From NCBI GenBank assembly GCA_037446575.1, contig JBBIII010000114.1:1-5779 (forward strand): a DNA stretch of 5,779 nt, given 5' to 3'. The stretch's first letter is position 1. Every line of letters starts with the position of its first letter. The notes beneath the pieces are model-generated. The model saw only the letters and a list, made by a program, of their open reading frames with translations, did no database searches and was not told the DNA's origin. This document shows positions 4,925-5,779 of this stretch, piece by piece. This DNA comes from JBBIII01 sp037446575. Lineage in GTDB: Bacteria > Bacteroidota > Ignavibacteria > UBA10030. Made by a program: the position numbers and the translations under genes.

Positions 4925-5659
4925 TTATGTGGGTAGCTTAGTAATTGCATCATCGAATTTGATGCGTTTGTTAGTATATGCTATATAATCTGCGAAGTTT
5001 TGAGCTAAATTCAGTATAACTTTTTCAGCTAATTCCGCTCCTCTGCCAGTCTTAATAGTTTTACCAATTTTATAAATATTATGCAGTTCTATGTTAATAT
5101 CGTAATGATTTTCGATATTGCGCTTAGCCCACTTATATATATCGTCTATAGCATTTTTTCTGTCGAACTTAATTTTACTCTTGTCGTAAATTTTTTTCCA
5201 GAGCTTATCAAAATCCGATTCTATTTTAGAATGCTCTTTTGTGCCCCATCCGGCAGTTGTGTGAGGCGGAGCGCACATATCAATTATCCAATGCAAACTT
5301 TTAGCAATCTCTATAGCGCACGTTCTGTACTCTTCCTCCACTTTCCATTCATTTGCGCTGCGCGCCGCATATTTTAGCCGCGATACCACTGTCGCTTGGT
5401 CGCCTCCTGTTTTTGCAAAGACAATTCTGAATCTATTGCAATCCTTTGTTAATTTATATGAATGATCGTTGCGCATTTTTGAAGAATGCCTACTGTTATC
5501 CGGCATATCCATCCATTCCTTAAGCCACTTGATTTTAGTAGCATCGTTCTTTTTCCATTCTGGTTTTGAAATACCCGCTAATAAAAATTCCAACGCGCTT
5601 TGTTTAGGATGATCTAATAAAATCTGATACGCCATTTCTTTATGTATGCCTGCCAACAT
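4925..5659 (-). CDS. Putative zinc-dependent phospholipase C / S1-P1 nuclease-fold protein without signal peptide
   Basis: This 244-residue protein carries the trinuclear zinc-ligand pattern of the phospholipase C / P1 nuclease fold. His6 lies in AGIHKEMAYQIL, Asp51 or Asp54 comes before His66 (in NDHSY), and then come His123-x3-Asp127-x5-His133 (LHWIIDMCAPPH) and His143-x3-Glu147 (EHSKIE, very like HSKYE of Bacillus cereus PLC). The H-x3-D-x5-H and H-x3-E spacings match that enzyme exactly as I recall it, and the length fits its mature form (about 245 aa). Characterised members are secreted and use their mature N-terminal Trp as a zinc ligand. Here there is no signal peptide and no Trp near the N-terminus, and a TGA stop lies in frame two codons upstream, so no longer form is possible in this frame. 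Substrate may be phospholipid, nucleic acid or something else. AGGTGA sits 3 nt before the ATG and supports the start. The gene is convergent with the glycosyltransferase. Confidence 0.65.
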   Translation of the reverse strand: MLAGIHKEMAYQILLDHPKQSALEFLLAGISKPEWKKNDATKIKWLKEWMDMPDNSRHSSKMRNDHSYKLTKDCNRFRIVFAKTGGDQATVVSRLKYAARSANEWKVEEEYRTCAIEIAKSLHWIIDMCAPPHTTAGWGTKEHSKIESDFDKLWKKIYDKSKIKFDRKNAIDDIYKWAKRNIENHYDINIELHNIYKIGKTIKTGRGAELAEKVILNLAQNFADYIAYTNKRIKFDDAITKLPT

Positions 5660-5662
5660 AAA

Positions 5663-5668
5663 TCACCT
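5663..5668 (-). promoter_or_regulatory. Shine-Dalgarno site of the zinc-hydrolase-like gene
   Basis: On the minus strand AGGTGA lies 3 nt before the ATG at 5659-5657. It is slightly close but is a recognisable ribosome binding site, and it contains the TGA that closes the frame upstream. It therefore fixes the start codon. A possible promoter further out, TTGAAA (5732-5727) with TAAGTT (5709-5704) at 17 bp, is weak in its -10 box. Confidence 0.45.
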
Positions 5669-5779
5669 ATAAATTTATTTTAGTTAATTTATTTGTTGCT
5701 TCTAACTTAACTTGATAAATCACCATTTTCAATATCGAATTTGAGTTTTGAATTGTGAGGAAGTAAAAATTATTTAAGT

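Noticed and set aside
5081..5377. Plus-strand reading frame of 98 codons inside the zinc-hydrolase-like gene
   Set aside because: It lies opposite the coding strand carrying the full zinc-ligand pattern. It has no recognisable motif and is best explained as a shadow frame.
5669..5779. Broken signal peptide or longer start for the minus-strand gene
   Set aside because: An in-frame TGA lies two codons before the ATG. The upstream frames give only a short, non-hydrophobic peptide of about 19 residues, so there is no trace of a signal sequence.

Overview
The window is AT-rich bacterial DNA. It holds three same-strand genes at the left, a gap of about 590 bp full of repeats, a lone glycosyltransferase gene, and a convergent gene at the right edge. 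Shine-Dalgarno sites are weak or absent before most starts, A-rich leaders precede the ATGs, and the proteins read like those of the Bacteroidota/Chlorobiota (FCB) group. An Ignavibacteria-like organism is my guess from overall style; no marker gene here proves it.

Left block (175-2955, plus strand): a PLP-dependent sulfur amino acid enzyme of the cystathionine gamma-synthase/lyase family, an exported alkaline-phosphatase-superfamily hydrolase, and a Nudix hydrolase of the CoA pyrophosphatase (NudL) type. Gaps of 66 and 30 bp and no convincing terminator between them suggest co-transcription, but the three activities do not form an obvious pathway.

Middle gap (2956-3543): no gene. It carries a cluster of palindromes: a pair of competing stems near 3000-3038, a GGGAATGAC-type hairpin with a 21-bp tandem partner, and two 58-bp direct repeats (53/58 identical), each a long stem-loop with 14-nt arms. 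Each arm contains the near-palindrome TGTCWGACA, so the motif occurs four times in about 170 bp. This looks like REP/BIME-type repeats, though an operator array is possible. Closer to the next gene lie an orphan Shine-Dalgarno-like sequence and two sigma70-like promoters.

Right block: a GT4-type glycosyltransferase (3544-4794, plus), with one candidate promoter close enough to give a nearly leaderless mRNA, then a convergent gene (5659-4925, minus). That gene encodes a 244-aa protein with the full His/Asp/Glu zinc-ligand spacing of the phospholipase C / S1-P1 nuclease fold. It has no signal peptide, and an in-frame stop lies two codons upstream of its start. This is the most unusual gene in the window, because known members are normally secreted and use their mature N-terminal residue as a zinc ligand.

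No complete new multi-gene system is visible. The points most worth checking are the leaderless zinc-hydrolase-like protein and the paired TGTCWGACA stem-loops.
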